Assembly: GCA_900073065.1 (NCBI GenBank)
Contig: FJOG01000040.1
Span: forward strand, 62,001-126,000
Length of the DNA stretch: 64,000 bases
From: Phialocephala subalpina
Taxonomy: Eukaryota; Ascomycota; Leotiomycetes; Helotiales; Mollisiaceae
Direction of reading: 5' to 3'
The notes below the pieces were generated by a model. The model had not been told where the DNA came from. It ran no database searches and saw only the letters and a list, made by a program, of their open reading frames with translations. The position numbers and the translations under genes were made by a program. This document shows, piece by piece, positions 48,404-58,730 of this stretch. Positions within the stretch are counted from its first letter, which is position 1. Each line of letters opens with the position of its first letter.

Positions 48404-49070
48404 AGGACCGAGAATCGGCAGAAGAATTGGGGATTTGGATCTGCATGGATACAGTGTTGTAATACCTTCCTTCCTTCATGTGTTTGCTTTTTTCTTTTCA
48501 AACTTTTTTCATTCTTCTTCTATCATCATCCAGAGAGAGAGAGCTTTCTCCTTTTCTCGTTGCTATCTTCGGTCGTTGGTTTTGCGTTTGCCGGGATCAT
48601 ATTAAGAGCGAAGAGAGCAAGCAAGAAAGCAGAGCAGAGCAAAATGCAAGGTCTTCTTTTTAGACCTGTTGGGTAGCGAGATGTGTGTGTGTGTCGTTGT
48701 ACTGTGGTAGTGGATTGTACTAGTAGAGATGTGAATTGGATGCTGTGTCGGATCGTAATCATGTCTTCATTTGTGCCTTTGTGAGTGGTGCTTTCCGCTG
48801 ATGTCTGGGTCGTCCGAAGTATCACGGCTCGATAATCTTTCCATGTTTCCACATACAAAACTTCATACTGATTCACATCGATGAGAGGCAGGGTGTGAGA
48901 CGTTGGTTCGTGATGCATTCAGAATCTATGCTTGCCTTTTCATTACCACGCCAATATCCTACCTTTTCCCATTCCCATCCCTACTGATACAATCAAAAAG
49001 CCAACGCCATTATCTGTCCTTCATTTTCCATTCCCTCTCCCATTATCACACCTCTATTCTCTGTTTCACT
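48404..49070. other. 3' flank, nothing recognised
   Basis: About 670 bases between convergent genes, probably a long 3' UTR of the RRM gene (T- and CT-rich, then a GTGTGTGT run near 48680). ORFs are unsupported. Confidence 0.4.
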
Positions 49071-49717
49071 CTACTCGCAAGTAGTAACCTTATACTTAAC
49101 AGTATCATTCCCAGTCTTCCATACCTTAGGCTTGAAATCCATATACACCAACTCCCCCTTCTCGGGTGTCCACTCCCCGTTCGTGTCTCTGTAGTAGACT
49201 AGTTCGCTGCTGCCTGCGTCGCGGACCTGGGTGTTTGGTTAGTACCACTGTCAATGTTCTCGGAGCTTGGGGATTTTGACAGCCGGGCAGACGAGTAGTA
49301 TAGAGAGAGGAAGGGGGGGATGAGAGGCGGACGGGTGCGGGGCGGAGCGGAAGGAAGTGGTGGAAACTGCGGAGGGAGGAGTGGAGAAGTGGAGTAAAAA
49401 GAGATATGGGAAGTTACCTCAACAGTAGTATGAGATACCGTTCCCTCAGTACTCCATTCAATCTTATAACAGGTGGATTTTGTGACTAGGAATGGTTTGG
49501 TGCAGCGTTGGTTGCCGTCTTTGTCGATGCAGGTTTCTACGGCGTAGTCCATGATGGTGCCGGATGCTACTTCGCTGGCTGGGAGGGGAATTGTTAGTGA
49601 GGAGTACTGGGAGGGTTGGGATACTGGAGATGGGAAGAGGTGCGACGTACGTTTGGTCAATGTACCAGTTAAGGCAAGACCGGCTGTCAAGATGGATTGG
49701 CCTGATGGGATGTACAT
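49071..49717 (-). CDS. Small conserved-looking hypothetical protein
   Basis: Three minus-strand exons, 49651-49717, 49418-49578 and 49071-49226, join in phase to 127 residues with normal GT-AG introns (GTACGT, GTAACT). The first exon encodes a short mildly hydrophobic start (SILTAGLALTGTL), which is weak for a signal peptide. Exon 2 has a Cys pair (CIDKDGNQRC) and KSTCYKIEW; exon 3 is hydrophilic and ends VTTCE, with regular beta-like alternation. Four or more Cys could make disulfides if secreted. The family is not recognised. The consistent phases across two introns and the uniform composition after splicing make this a real gene in my view, even though the unspliced frame looks poor. Confidence 0.6.
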
Positions 49718-50690
49718 GATTACTTGGGACTTTGGATCGAGTTGTATCGGTAGATGAGAATTGATTTGATATGTTTGATGCTGCTGAAAGTGGAGAGAAT
49801 GCGGAGAGAGAACTTGTTTGTTTTGTAGTCAAGCGAAGCTTACTTACGAAGACGAGTTGCCTGATACTAGCTCAAACAAATGGAGCAATGACGATGCGTG
49901 GGCTGCGCTTCAATGTTGTTCCGTCGATGTCATCGAGCAGTAGCGGCACGTGATGGGTCTTCACTTTGAGGACCGACAGCTTGAGAAGGAGGGAAAGAGA
50001 GATGGGGAAGCAGGGAAGAAAGTACGAAGGTGAGAGGGGAATTGAAGAAGTCGATCTTGAAGGCGACAATGGTCTTTCGGATGTCCTCGTTGCCCTTGCC
50101 TTCTTCAACTCTTTACTTGAAGAGTGCGAGAGCTATGATGTCATTAAAACTCAAGACAAAACGAAACAGAACTTTCGAAATCACAAACACGAAGAGATAA
50201 AACAGAATGTCAATCTCTCAAGGAAGTCGCCCTCTCTTTTATATATTTCTAGCTCTTATCTCTACCCCATATTCCAAAGATAAGACCATGCTGGTGATCT
50301 CCTTCCCCTGACCGTTCCTGCATTAGCCGAGATCTTCTCCTGACTCGGAATATGAGCTAGTGGACCACCAATCAGAGAGCAATGGGTTGCATCAATTGTG
50401 TAGGAGCAGATAAATGGTCTTGAATTCGATTAAGATATTATGAACAATATGAAATCCGTCATTTCGTTAAATTCGTTAGAATTATACGTCATGCTTGAGC
50501 AAGCTTAACGCCCTAGAAACTCCTGTCTTCCGCGCCGGGATATTTAACGTTTCCTTCACCGCAATGTACAGTACAGCCAGTATGTACATCGACATTCGAT
50601 CCAGAGAGGTTTTGAACAATGAAGAAAGAACGCCAGAAATATGAACAGCCAGACATTCATCCACTTTGTCCTTTGATAATGGACAAGACA
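49718..50690. other. Intergenic, nothing recognised
   Basis: About 970 bases between two minus-strand genes. Short Ser/Leu-rich ORFs were not accepted. It holds the promoter of the small gene and the 3' flank of the NLR-like gene. Confidence 0.4.
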
Positions 50691-53600
50691 TTACAGTATC
50701 ACACAACAGGGAGAGCTTTTCTTCCTATTTGGCTCCGAGGTCTCCAACTGCTGCTGTCGTGATTTCGTCCGAGACTCTTTTTGCCGTGTCGTGGGCCTGC
50801 GATCGTATTGTGCGCCTAAACCCTTCTCAGTCTCCATGGTCTTCACCTCTAGTTGCGAAATAACCATCTCCGCTTCCACTACTGATGTCTCTGACGGCTT
50901 CGGTGATTTCAATGGCTTCAAGTCCTCTTGGGGTTCCGACATGCTTAACTCCGTCTGCGGCAGCGGGACATCTGACTCCTCCTCTGATTCAGAAATCTTC
51001 GATCGAGATGATGCCAACTTAGCCTTTTCAAGTGCCTCTCGCAATTCGGCAAGTATCTGGGGCTCGGTGGCGAAAGCCTTGTCCAAGATCTTGCCAGGAG
51101 GCCAGACGATGCCTCCAGAAAACTTATCCTCTCCAATTTCGACGTGTCCAACGAGCACCGGAGACTCGATATAGGGATCAGCCCTAGAGTCTAACAGTAG
51201 CTTGATGACTGGTGCCCATTGGTGCAATATATATGACTGCCGCTTCGGATCCTGTTGCTTGCCTACACCAATTTCCGATATCGTAAGGTTGAGATGTGAC
51301 AGTGCGTTCTGCCAAGGACTTGTGCCAAATGGCCTCTCAAGCCTGTTAGGATCAGCACCGTACTTCAGCAAAGTGCTCACCATCCCTTCGCTAATGAATG
51401 TCTCCGTTGCATCGTCGGGAACCAGTGCATAATCCAACAAGGATCTCCGGTGCCTGCCCAGCCCCCAGCTGGAAACGACGTTCTCCTGAGATAGTTTGGC
51501 ATCAAGGTAATGCTGAAGACCGCATTGAGTGGCAAGCGTTAACATCGACTTCTGTTGCTCGAAGAAAGCACCTTGAAGAGAGTGACTGTTCTGCCACAGC
51601 TGTTGTGCGGTATTGTAGAACTCATCGAGGTACTCGATCTGGCTCGTGTGCGTATCACGTTCTGCTCGTTGGGCCCAGGTTATCGCATCTTGTATGAGCG
51701 TCCAAGGAGGTTGCGCGGTGGTTGTCATTGCTTTTCGTGCTTTCAGTGCCAAAATATGTGCCTTGAAGATTGTTTCTGTGGCTTTGAAAGTATCGTGCTG
51801 ATGATTAGTTGTTTCATCTGCGAGTTTCTGGCGGGTCTCCCACAATTGAAGGTAGTCCTTGACAGTTCTATGCAGGTATGAGACGCCCATATCAGGAGCA
51901 ACATGTGTGTGTTTTCCGTATTGTACTTCGAGAAGACCGCCGCTTCTAGTCCTAAGGAGGACCTCCATTCTTCTACAGCGAGTCGTGATAGCTTCCTTAG
52001 TGATGAACCCAGGTTTTGCTTCAAGTACCAGCGCAGTGTTTCGCTCCGAAGCGAATGAAATCAATAGCACCTATACCCAAGATTTCGGTATCAGTATTCC
52101 TATGTAAGCATTTCAAAGCAGGGCAGAGTATCCCACGAGCTTGGGGATAGCTAGAACTCTCGGGGTGAAGGGGAAAGAGAAATATTGCTCTGAGAAGGTG
52201 GGCTTACCGAGAGCTGTCTGATTTCTCGCCAAGAGGTGAACTCGTCTTCCCGATCTCGAAATGTTGCCCCAACAAGTTGGAACAGTCGCGCTCTCTCCTG
52301 CTGGTAGACTTTGTCGACTTTGAAAATCATTTGGTGAAAAAATTCGTCCAACTCCTTCGGATATTCCTCTAGTCTCTTCCGAAGAAACAAAATATCGTCG
52401 TGTGCACCGAGACCATTAAGTAGGGACGAAACGACAAGGCGTACCCAAAGAAAGACGCCACTGGCTGCGGTCCCAATCTCGTCAATGAGTTTCCTTGATG
52501 GCATAGGCTCGTCCTTAAACAATTGCTGCATCCTAGAATGCCGTTCCAATCTGTCGTGCACATACTTCTTCATGTCAGGGATGGTCAAATCTTGCAGTCT
52601 GAGTCCTGGTCGAGATGCAAAGGCATCTGCGAAAACTTGGTGTGGGCGGCTAGAACAACATATTTTCACATTGTGGGACATGAGTGTTCTCCCGAAAAGA
52701 GATGCGATATCTTCATCATTGCCCTCGTATTCGTCAAGCCCATCGATGAAAAGACAGAGCTTCAACGGGACACTCGTTTGCGTAATCAGAGTTTTGAAAG
52801 CCGTTTCAAGTTCTGATAATTCCCAGGATTCGTCCTATCAAATCATCAATTGAGAGTCCTCGAAGCGAAAGGATAAAGATTTGTTGAAACGTACATGATA
52901 ATGTGCATCTAAACATCTGGCAGCATACCTTGCAGTCCATTGAGTAGGTAGTACCATGGGGATGAGTTCCGAATGCTGGCCCAGGATCCTATGCAGTAGT
53001 GATCGAAGAAGCCCAGCTTGAGTTCGCTGCTGTTTCGAGCCACTGTTCCAGAAGAAAAATGCGGCGGTGCAGAGCTTCGAGCCTCTTGCCCAACGCCTCA
53101 AAAGCGAGGATGTCTTCCCATGGTTCACAAGATATTTCATCAAGGTGGACTTCCCCGATCCAGCTTTCCCATTAATCCAGTAAAGGCCATTTCCAGACTG
53201 GAGCCAATCGCTGAAGTCGCCCCAGCGTCTGCCTTCAGCGTATTGTTTTGTATCTTCAACGCGTCGAAAAACCCAATCGAAAGTGGTCGTATGAGCTTCT
53301 TCTACAGCCTCAAATCGTTCAGCGATTGTTGGAAAGTGGAGACTGTCCAGAAGTTCGGCCCTAACCAATCCTTGTACCTCCCGATCCGTACTTCTGATCT
53401 CGGCTAATAGTTGTGTATCCTCCTGATTGTTTGCAACAAGGCCAAGTTGTTGAAAGACATCTACAATGACTCTCTTTGTGGATTCTTCATGACAGTTCAT
53501 AACCACCTCGGCTCGATCGAGAAGCGCAGATACCGCAGAAACTTGTTCTTGAAGTCCGCGGTCATCGTAGCCATTGCGATTGACGATAGCGGAGGCAAGT

Positions 53601-54178
53601 TCCTTATTCGTAGCATCGAGATGATCGAATCGCTCAGATAGTTCATGAAACTTTAGATTGGCAAGTTTACTGTAGAGGACAAGAATGTCAGTTCTAGATG
53701 GGTAGCCTTGCGGCGCCGGAGCTGAATATTACCTCAACGAATGCATGACACGCGAGTCTATCTGTGCTCGATAGTCCTTCAGCCTGTCTTGAATTTTGAG
53801 CAATTCTTTCTGCGTCCATAGACTCTGAAATGCTGCTGTGAGCGTCGGCCATAGCATCTTCTGGCCTTTTTCATTCTTGCCAGCCTTGAGCTTGTCGAGG
53901 CGGGCGAGGAGATCTTTCGCCAAGTCGTCACATCCTTTGCATATGTCTTCCAGCAGCAATTCTTCCTTTGTCAACTTCGCAGATTCACCAGGAACGCGCA
54001 ATGTTCGTCGGAGTTGAACTGTGTAGTCGAGGATGTCGTCGGTCGCCAAGGCTGCCTGTGCATGACAGTCCAGCTCGCTCTTCGTATACAATTCATAGCT
54101 TGCAGATATGAGCTTGCTACTGAATTCAACGAACTGCACAACATTTCCCGCGACAGAAAGCGCCGTTAGGGGATCCAT
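50691..54178 (-). CDS. NLR-like STAND protein with NACHT-type NTPase and C-terminal CaaX box
   Basis: Four minus-strand exons, 53733-54178, 52895-53669, 52208-52834 and 50691-52070, join in phase to 1075 residues. Residues 1-150 form a fungal STAND N-terminal domain (DPLTALSVAGNVVQFVEFSS), helical and of the HeLo-like class. A linker leads to the NTPase with Walker A GKAGSGKST near 315-323, RSL, FFFWNSG and Walker B LFIDGLDE near 434, followed by an SSRPHQVF segment and a helical region with VSYLHRTVKDYL, as in DUF7791-type NLRs. There is no clear WD40 or TPR repeat; an ankyrin-like TLLKYGADPNRLE occurs near 780. The C-terminus is Lys/Arg/Ser-rich and ends PCCVIL, a CaaX box (C-V-I-L). Fungal NLRs act in non-self recognition and regulated death; the lipid box would place this one at membranes. 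Confidence 0.88.
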
Positions 54179-55197
54179 CGGACCTTGAAATATTCTTGAA
54201 AGACAGACGCCATGGGAGTGTCGGACATTGGGGGTTTTGGTGATAGTTCATGGTGTGCTGCCAGCCTCATCACAGGAAGCCTTATAGGCCAGCCTTATCA
54301 CGACACAGCCTCTTGGGGCGTCCAGTCCTGCCGTCTTGTCTTCCAGATGTGGTATGCAGACCATGAAATTCCAATCCCAGAGCCAAAGAGATCATTTGCT
54401 CCAAGCCGTAGAGGGAAAACGGGCATTCTTGAGCGCTCAGCTTCGGTAAAATCGCTGGGATATGAGACCAGTAGAGTACGTCGAGGGTGCCATTGCGAAG
54501 GTTTTGGATGCCTCCCTGATGTCAATTGAAAACGTCATTTCTGGACAGTTTGAATTGGCGACCACGGACAATTTGGTGTTGCGTTTGATTATGAGTTGCA
54601 TTGGAGAAAGTGGTTCGAAGAAGCTACGAGAGGAAAGTGTGCTGTACACGTGACCTATAGTTAGAATCAAGCCCCGTCAAAAGAAAATCAGAAGTAAAGA
54701 AGTTTGTTAGGCATACTTAGCTCTGCAAAAAGTTTATCTACTACCTGAAGATCTTTGAGATTGCTATTCATTGAGGTTTCACCTGACCGGAATCAGTCTC
54801 ACCAACCAGCGCCTCCACGGGCTCAATTTGCTCCGCTTTTAAAATACACGAGTCATGAACATCGTGAGTTGCACCGTGCCCATCTGGCATCACTTCTCTC
54901 TCTATGAACGCAACAAGAAGGCTTTCCAAGTTCCTCCGATGCAAATTTGATAGAACGCGCATCTAGGCAGAGCAAATTGATAATATATAAAGCGCTGCCA
55001 TGGCGATCAATTATTTGAGACCAGTTGAGACAAGGTCGTCAAAAGCAAGACATCCACCATCCTCTCTTCGCCTCCTGTTCTAGTAAATCACAATCATCTT
55101 CATCTTCGTCTTTAGTCTTGCCTCCAAATTCTTCAACTATCGAATTTTGAAATCCTCAACGGTTGGGCCCCACAATTCATTCTCCTCTGCCGTCAAC
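54179..55197. other. Divergent intergenic region, nothing recognised
   Basis: About 1 kb between the minus-strand NLR-like gene and the plus-strand SDR gene. ORFs on both strands are short and unsupported. The last 200 bases are a C/T/A-rich leader. Confidence 0.4.
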
Positions 55198-56224
55198 ATG
55201 CCTCCCGTCAGAGCATTCGTCAACTCCCAACTCTGCGCCAAACTCCCCATCCCCGCCCACTCCTTCGCCAACCAAACAATAATAGTAACCGGTTCCAATA
55301 TCGGAATGGGTCTCGAAGCCGCCCGGCATTTTGTCCGTCTCTCCGCTGCCAAAGTAATCCTCGCCGTCCGAACCATCTCCAAAGGCCTCACCGCCAAAGC
55401 CTCAATCGAAGATTCCACTGGTCGACAAGGGGTCGTCGAAGTCTGGGAGCTGGATCAATCGAGCTACGCTTCTGTTCAAGCTTTTGCAGAAAAGGCGAAA
55501 GCGTTGGAGAGATTGGATATTTTGGTGTTAAATGCGGGGATGTATGTTTTTGAGTTTAAGAAAGTGGAGGAGGATGAGGAGACTATTACTGTGAATGTTG
55601 TCAGTACTATGCTTCTCGCTCTCACGCTGCTCCCGAAACTGCGAGAAACAGCGGCGAAGACAGGAGGAAAGAGCGTGCTTACGTTCACGGGAAGTTTCGT
55701 ACACAAAGACACCTCCTTCCCTGAACGCAAAGCGCCAAATATCTTCGAAGGGCTAGCGAAGGCTAAAGGAGCGAGGATGAGCGATCGATACAATGTTTCG
55801 AAACTCATCGAGACATTCTGTGTGCGGGAACTCGCAGATAAGATTACCGAGTCGAAGAGCGAGGGGAAGGTCGTTGCCAATATCCTCAATCCTGGGTTTG
55901 TCGATACGGCGATCATGAGGAATTCGAGTTTCTTGTTCTCGATATATGTTTTGACGATGAAGAAGCTGCTCTCGAGGACTACTGAAGAGGGTGGGAGGAC
56001 GCTTGTTCATGGTGCCGAGGGAGGAGACGAGACGCATGGACAGTATTTGGATGATTGTAAAGTTGGGAGGTAAGTTTTGCTCGATTGTATATTGATAGAT
56101 GGAGCTGACAGTGTGGGACAGGTATTCCGGCTTTGTGCTCAGCGAAGAAGGAATGGAAACGCAGAAGAGATTGTGGAGTGAGCTTTCGGAGAAGTTGGAG
56201 AGGATCCAGCCAGGTATTATGTAG
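55198..56224 (+). CDS. Short-chain dehydrogenase/reductase (SDR)
   Basis: Two exons, 55198-56069 and 56122-56224, give 324 residues. The NAD(P)-binding Rossmann motif TGSNIGMG lies near residues 37-44, VRTISKG follows the second strand, then LNAGMY, FTGS(F) with the catalytic Ser, and RYNVSKL with Tyr and Lys. The pattern is a classical SDR of the retinol-dehydrogenase/oxidoreductase-like type common in ascomycetes. The next Asn/Pro-Gly segment (NPGFVDT) is standard. The last exon covers the end of the C-terminal helix. The substrate is unknown; there is no adjacent biosynthetic gene. The start is the ATG nearest the family N-terminus; a longer in-frame opening upstream has a non-ATG start. 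Confidence 0.9.
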
Positions 56225-57029
56225 AACATCTGAGGCTGATTCTGCGTATCTCTGGCCTCCAATTTCTGGGCAAGACTGAGTGTGTAAGATATTGAGTGAA
56301 ATAAATGTAATAATATAGACTTGCTTGAAGTCCCACTTGGGTATCAGAAACTGAATCAATGACTTTCCTCTCATCTTCCAAGACAACCAAGATCCAAAAC
56401 ATTTGTATCACATTTGCTACCATCCATACTCCAGTAAGCCCTTCAAACTTAATTAGCGAAGCTTCGAGCATTTAGCCTTCCTTTGCTGGAGTTCAAAAAC
56501 TACGCCTCGCTTTCGGTCCGAAAGTTTCAGACAATGAAAGGCAGTTTTGTTGCACATCCCAGCTCAGCGGCACCTCTCTGGGGACTTTAGAGGTCCGCTC
56601 TCACCTACCCTTGGCCAAGTCCTGTGAATGTCCCGACATTGGATGGACAATGAGGGACTTTCGTTGCACATCTCACCTGCGAGGCTGTCGGGCCATCAGA
56701 ACCCCCACCCGGTCCATGCCTCCTTCCTCCTTCCTATTGGTCGATCTCTTCACTCCACATCTAGTGTCCAGACGTTAAGAGGATGGACATTGATCTGAGT
56801 TTTGGTGCACATCCTAGTCCAACAGTGGCTCTCCAACCCTGCCACTTGGCCTGAGTCGGTATTGCATATGGAGTGAATGTTTGTTGGTAGAAGAACGCTT
56901 GATCATATTAAAGGAGGACTCGCCGTTGCTTAGTATATATAAGATTTCCTCGAACTCGAAAACCAACCAGAGAGATGTGCCTAAAAATCAAATCACTTGA
57001 CGCGAGGCAGTGAAAATGCCACAGCGTAC
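56225..57029. other. Intergenic with degenerate repeats
   Basis: About 800 bases between convergent genes. Three degenerate segments near 56531, 56646 and 56784 share a pattern gaca(a/t)tga...ttt(c/t/g)g(t/g)tgcacat(c/t), spaced about 115-140 bases. No gene is supported. Confidence 0.4.
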
Positions 57030-57895
57030 TTACGCCCCGATGTCTGCCAATGCCTCATTCACCTTCTTGATGTCCCACTCGTAAGGATTGAACTGTGCCG
57101 GATCACGAATCCCGAGCATCGGCATGTACCACCACATCCTTCCTTCTTCATCGTCGCGGCCTCTCTTGAAGAGTTCCTTCAACTCTCCCCAGCCATGACT
57201 GCCGCCACAATCTTCTGCACAACGGTGTCCTTCTCCACCGAGGCACACAACTGGGGAGTCCTCTGAGATATGCATCTGGCGTCTCATCATCGGGTCAGCT
57301 CGCCCGAGGAAGCTTATTTTATGTTCCTAGCCAGCGCCAAGATCATATTCGTACATGATCTCCACCTTGCCTTTGTATCGTCTGCCATTGTAGATATGTG
57401 CCAGTGTATAGTCGGTATCGAGCTTCACTGGGTTTGGCAACATATCCAAATCGTCGTCGTCTTCAACTAAGGTAAGCAGAGTTGGGTTTCCCATAAATCC
57501 GCGCTGTAGAAATAATGTTAGCCTTTCAGCCGGCTCCACGGAGCTAGAAGCTTACCTGGCGAGTCGCGGCCAGATCATTAACATCAAACGTGTACGTATG
57601 GCTTCCCGTCCATCCAAAGGCTACTTGTAAGACTTCGTGGAGCTGTCGGAATGTGAAGTTCGACGGAACGGATAGGAGTCGAGTAATGCATGGATCGCGG
57701 GTTTCCCAAAGGCGGACCTGAAGCAGGTACTCCTCAACTGCAGGCTGAAGAATATTAGCAAGCAACGTAAACTGGATACAGGAGACGTACCCTGGAAGAA
57801 CCCCCGCCATTGCTCGTTACCGCCGAAGGTCTCCCTGACGCGTTATATGGCTCTCGACGCGCTTCCGTGTTCGATGCTCTGGCTGCTCTTGGCAT
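57030..57895 (-). pseudogene. pRiA4b ORF-3-like protein, interrupted by an in-frame stop
   Basis: Three minus-strand exons, 57791-57895, 57556-57744 and 57030-57503, join in phase (introns GTACGT...TTCAG and GTAAGC...CTACAG). The family hallmarks are all there: VEEYLLQVRLWETRDPCITR, FTFRQLHEVLQVAFGWTG, SHTYTFDV, a Tyr-rich YEYDLG region, and downstream EHKISFLGRADP, EGHRCAEDCGG and NPYEWDIKKVNEAL. At 57327-57329 the codon where the family has Trp in its GDGWEH motif is TAG, so the first frame ends after YEYDLGAG. The frame continues open in the same phase to the family end at 57030. A simple TGG-to-TAG change would explain it. The role of the family is unknown. The nearby Asp-to-Ala change in the same motif supports loss. 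Readthrough is possible but not shown. Confidence 0.75.
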
Positions 57896-58730
57896 GGCGA
57901 GTGTGACGGCGAGGCTTCTAAGTGAGGAGGGACTTCCTAATCATTGAGGGGTTGATGAGAAGGGGAAAGGTACTCGAAGGAGATATGAGGTCGCGGAGTG
58001 TCCCCCTGACGCGCCATCCCTCACTAAGACGACGGCATTGGCTACTCGTAAAATGGTCTGCTTTTCGCACGGTCCTCACCTCCTATCTTTAAGGTTATCT
58101 ACCTTGAATCAAGAACTCGGGGAAAAGATTGGTTCCCCTCCTCGAGTGAGCTCAAGGCTGAATATCTTCTCAGGAACATGGCCAAGACCGCGACGAGAAA
58201 GTTAGTTTGTTATTGTACCTTGTACATAACTGGCTGAAAATGGAAGAATGCAGATGAGAATGTCTGTATCTCGCAGAAGGGAATCTGATAGCTTCGACAA
58301 GATCAGGTTAGATACTAGCGTGGCGCTAAAGACATGGGCGAAACCTTAATTCCCTCGGCCTCAAACTACTGTCTTCTTTCTTTCATCTAATTCCATTTTC
58401 TCTCATACACAATCGTCATTGATCAATTCCACTTCTCTTTATATTTTATGAGTTTCTTGCGCTCTTCCGCGGCAAGTACGGCATTGCCCGGCTTGACAAG
58501 ATGTCTTCGACCAGAACCTCATCTACCGATCCGTTCCCGAGCTCCTTCCGTCATCGGTACGACGGTGTCTCTTGGGCTCCAGACTAAGATACATCTCTTC
58601 CGGATTGTGTTGATCCCCAAGCAAAGATGATGCTGAGGATACTAGCTTAAATCTAGAGTTTGCTGTCAACTTTTATCAGATCCTTCCCATCCTTCCATTT
58701 GTCTTGGGAGAATGAAATAGTCGATACTCA
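57896..58730. other. Divergent promoter region, siderophore transporter side
   Basis: About 830 bases between the minus-strand pRiA4b-like gene and the plus-strand MFS gene. A short plus-strand ORF (58448-58630) begins like a mitochondrial presequence but has no clear continuation. It also contains the GATA-type sites listed separately. Confidence 0.45.
58673..58681 (-). promoter_or_regulatory. Iron-type GATA site (ATCWGATAA), putative
   Basis: The plus strand reads TTATCAGAT, which is ATCTGATAA on the minus strand, the consensus of SreA/URBS1-type iron-sensing GATA repressors. It lies 50 bases ahead of the siderophore-type transporter ATG. A near match (ATCTGATAG) is at 58283-58291. The exact 9-mer is rare by chance, about once per 65 kb counting both strands. 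Confidence 0.5.

Noticed and set aside
49872..50108. Ser/Leu-rich minus-strand ORF of 78 codons
   Set aside because: Low-complexity and without a splice partner; likely chance.
57000..57035. A further 3' exon of the pRiA4b-like gene through the GTAAGT at its end
   Set aside because: The family normally ends at the KVNEAL helix, and the GTAAGT contains the natural stop; the spliced extension looks like noise.
57300..57360. An intron that would remove the TAG in the pRiA4b-like gene
   Set aside because: The only GT-AG pair spanning it is 27 bases or less and would delete the conserved Tyr-rich segment.
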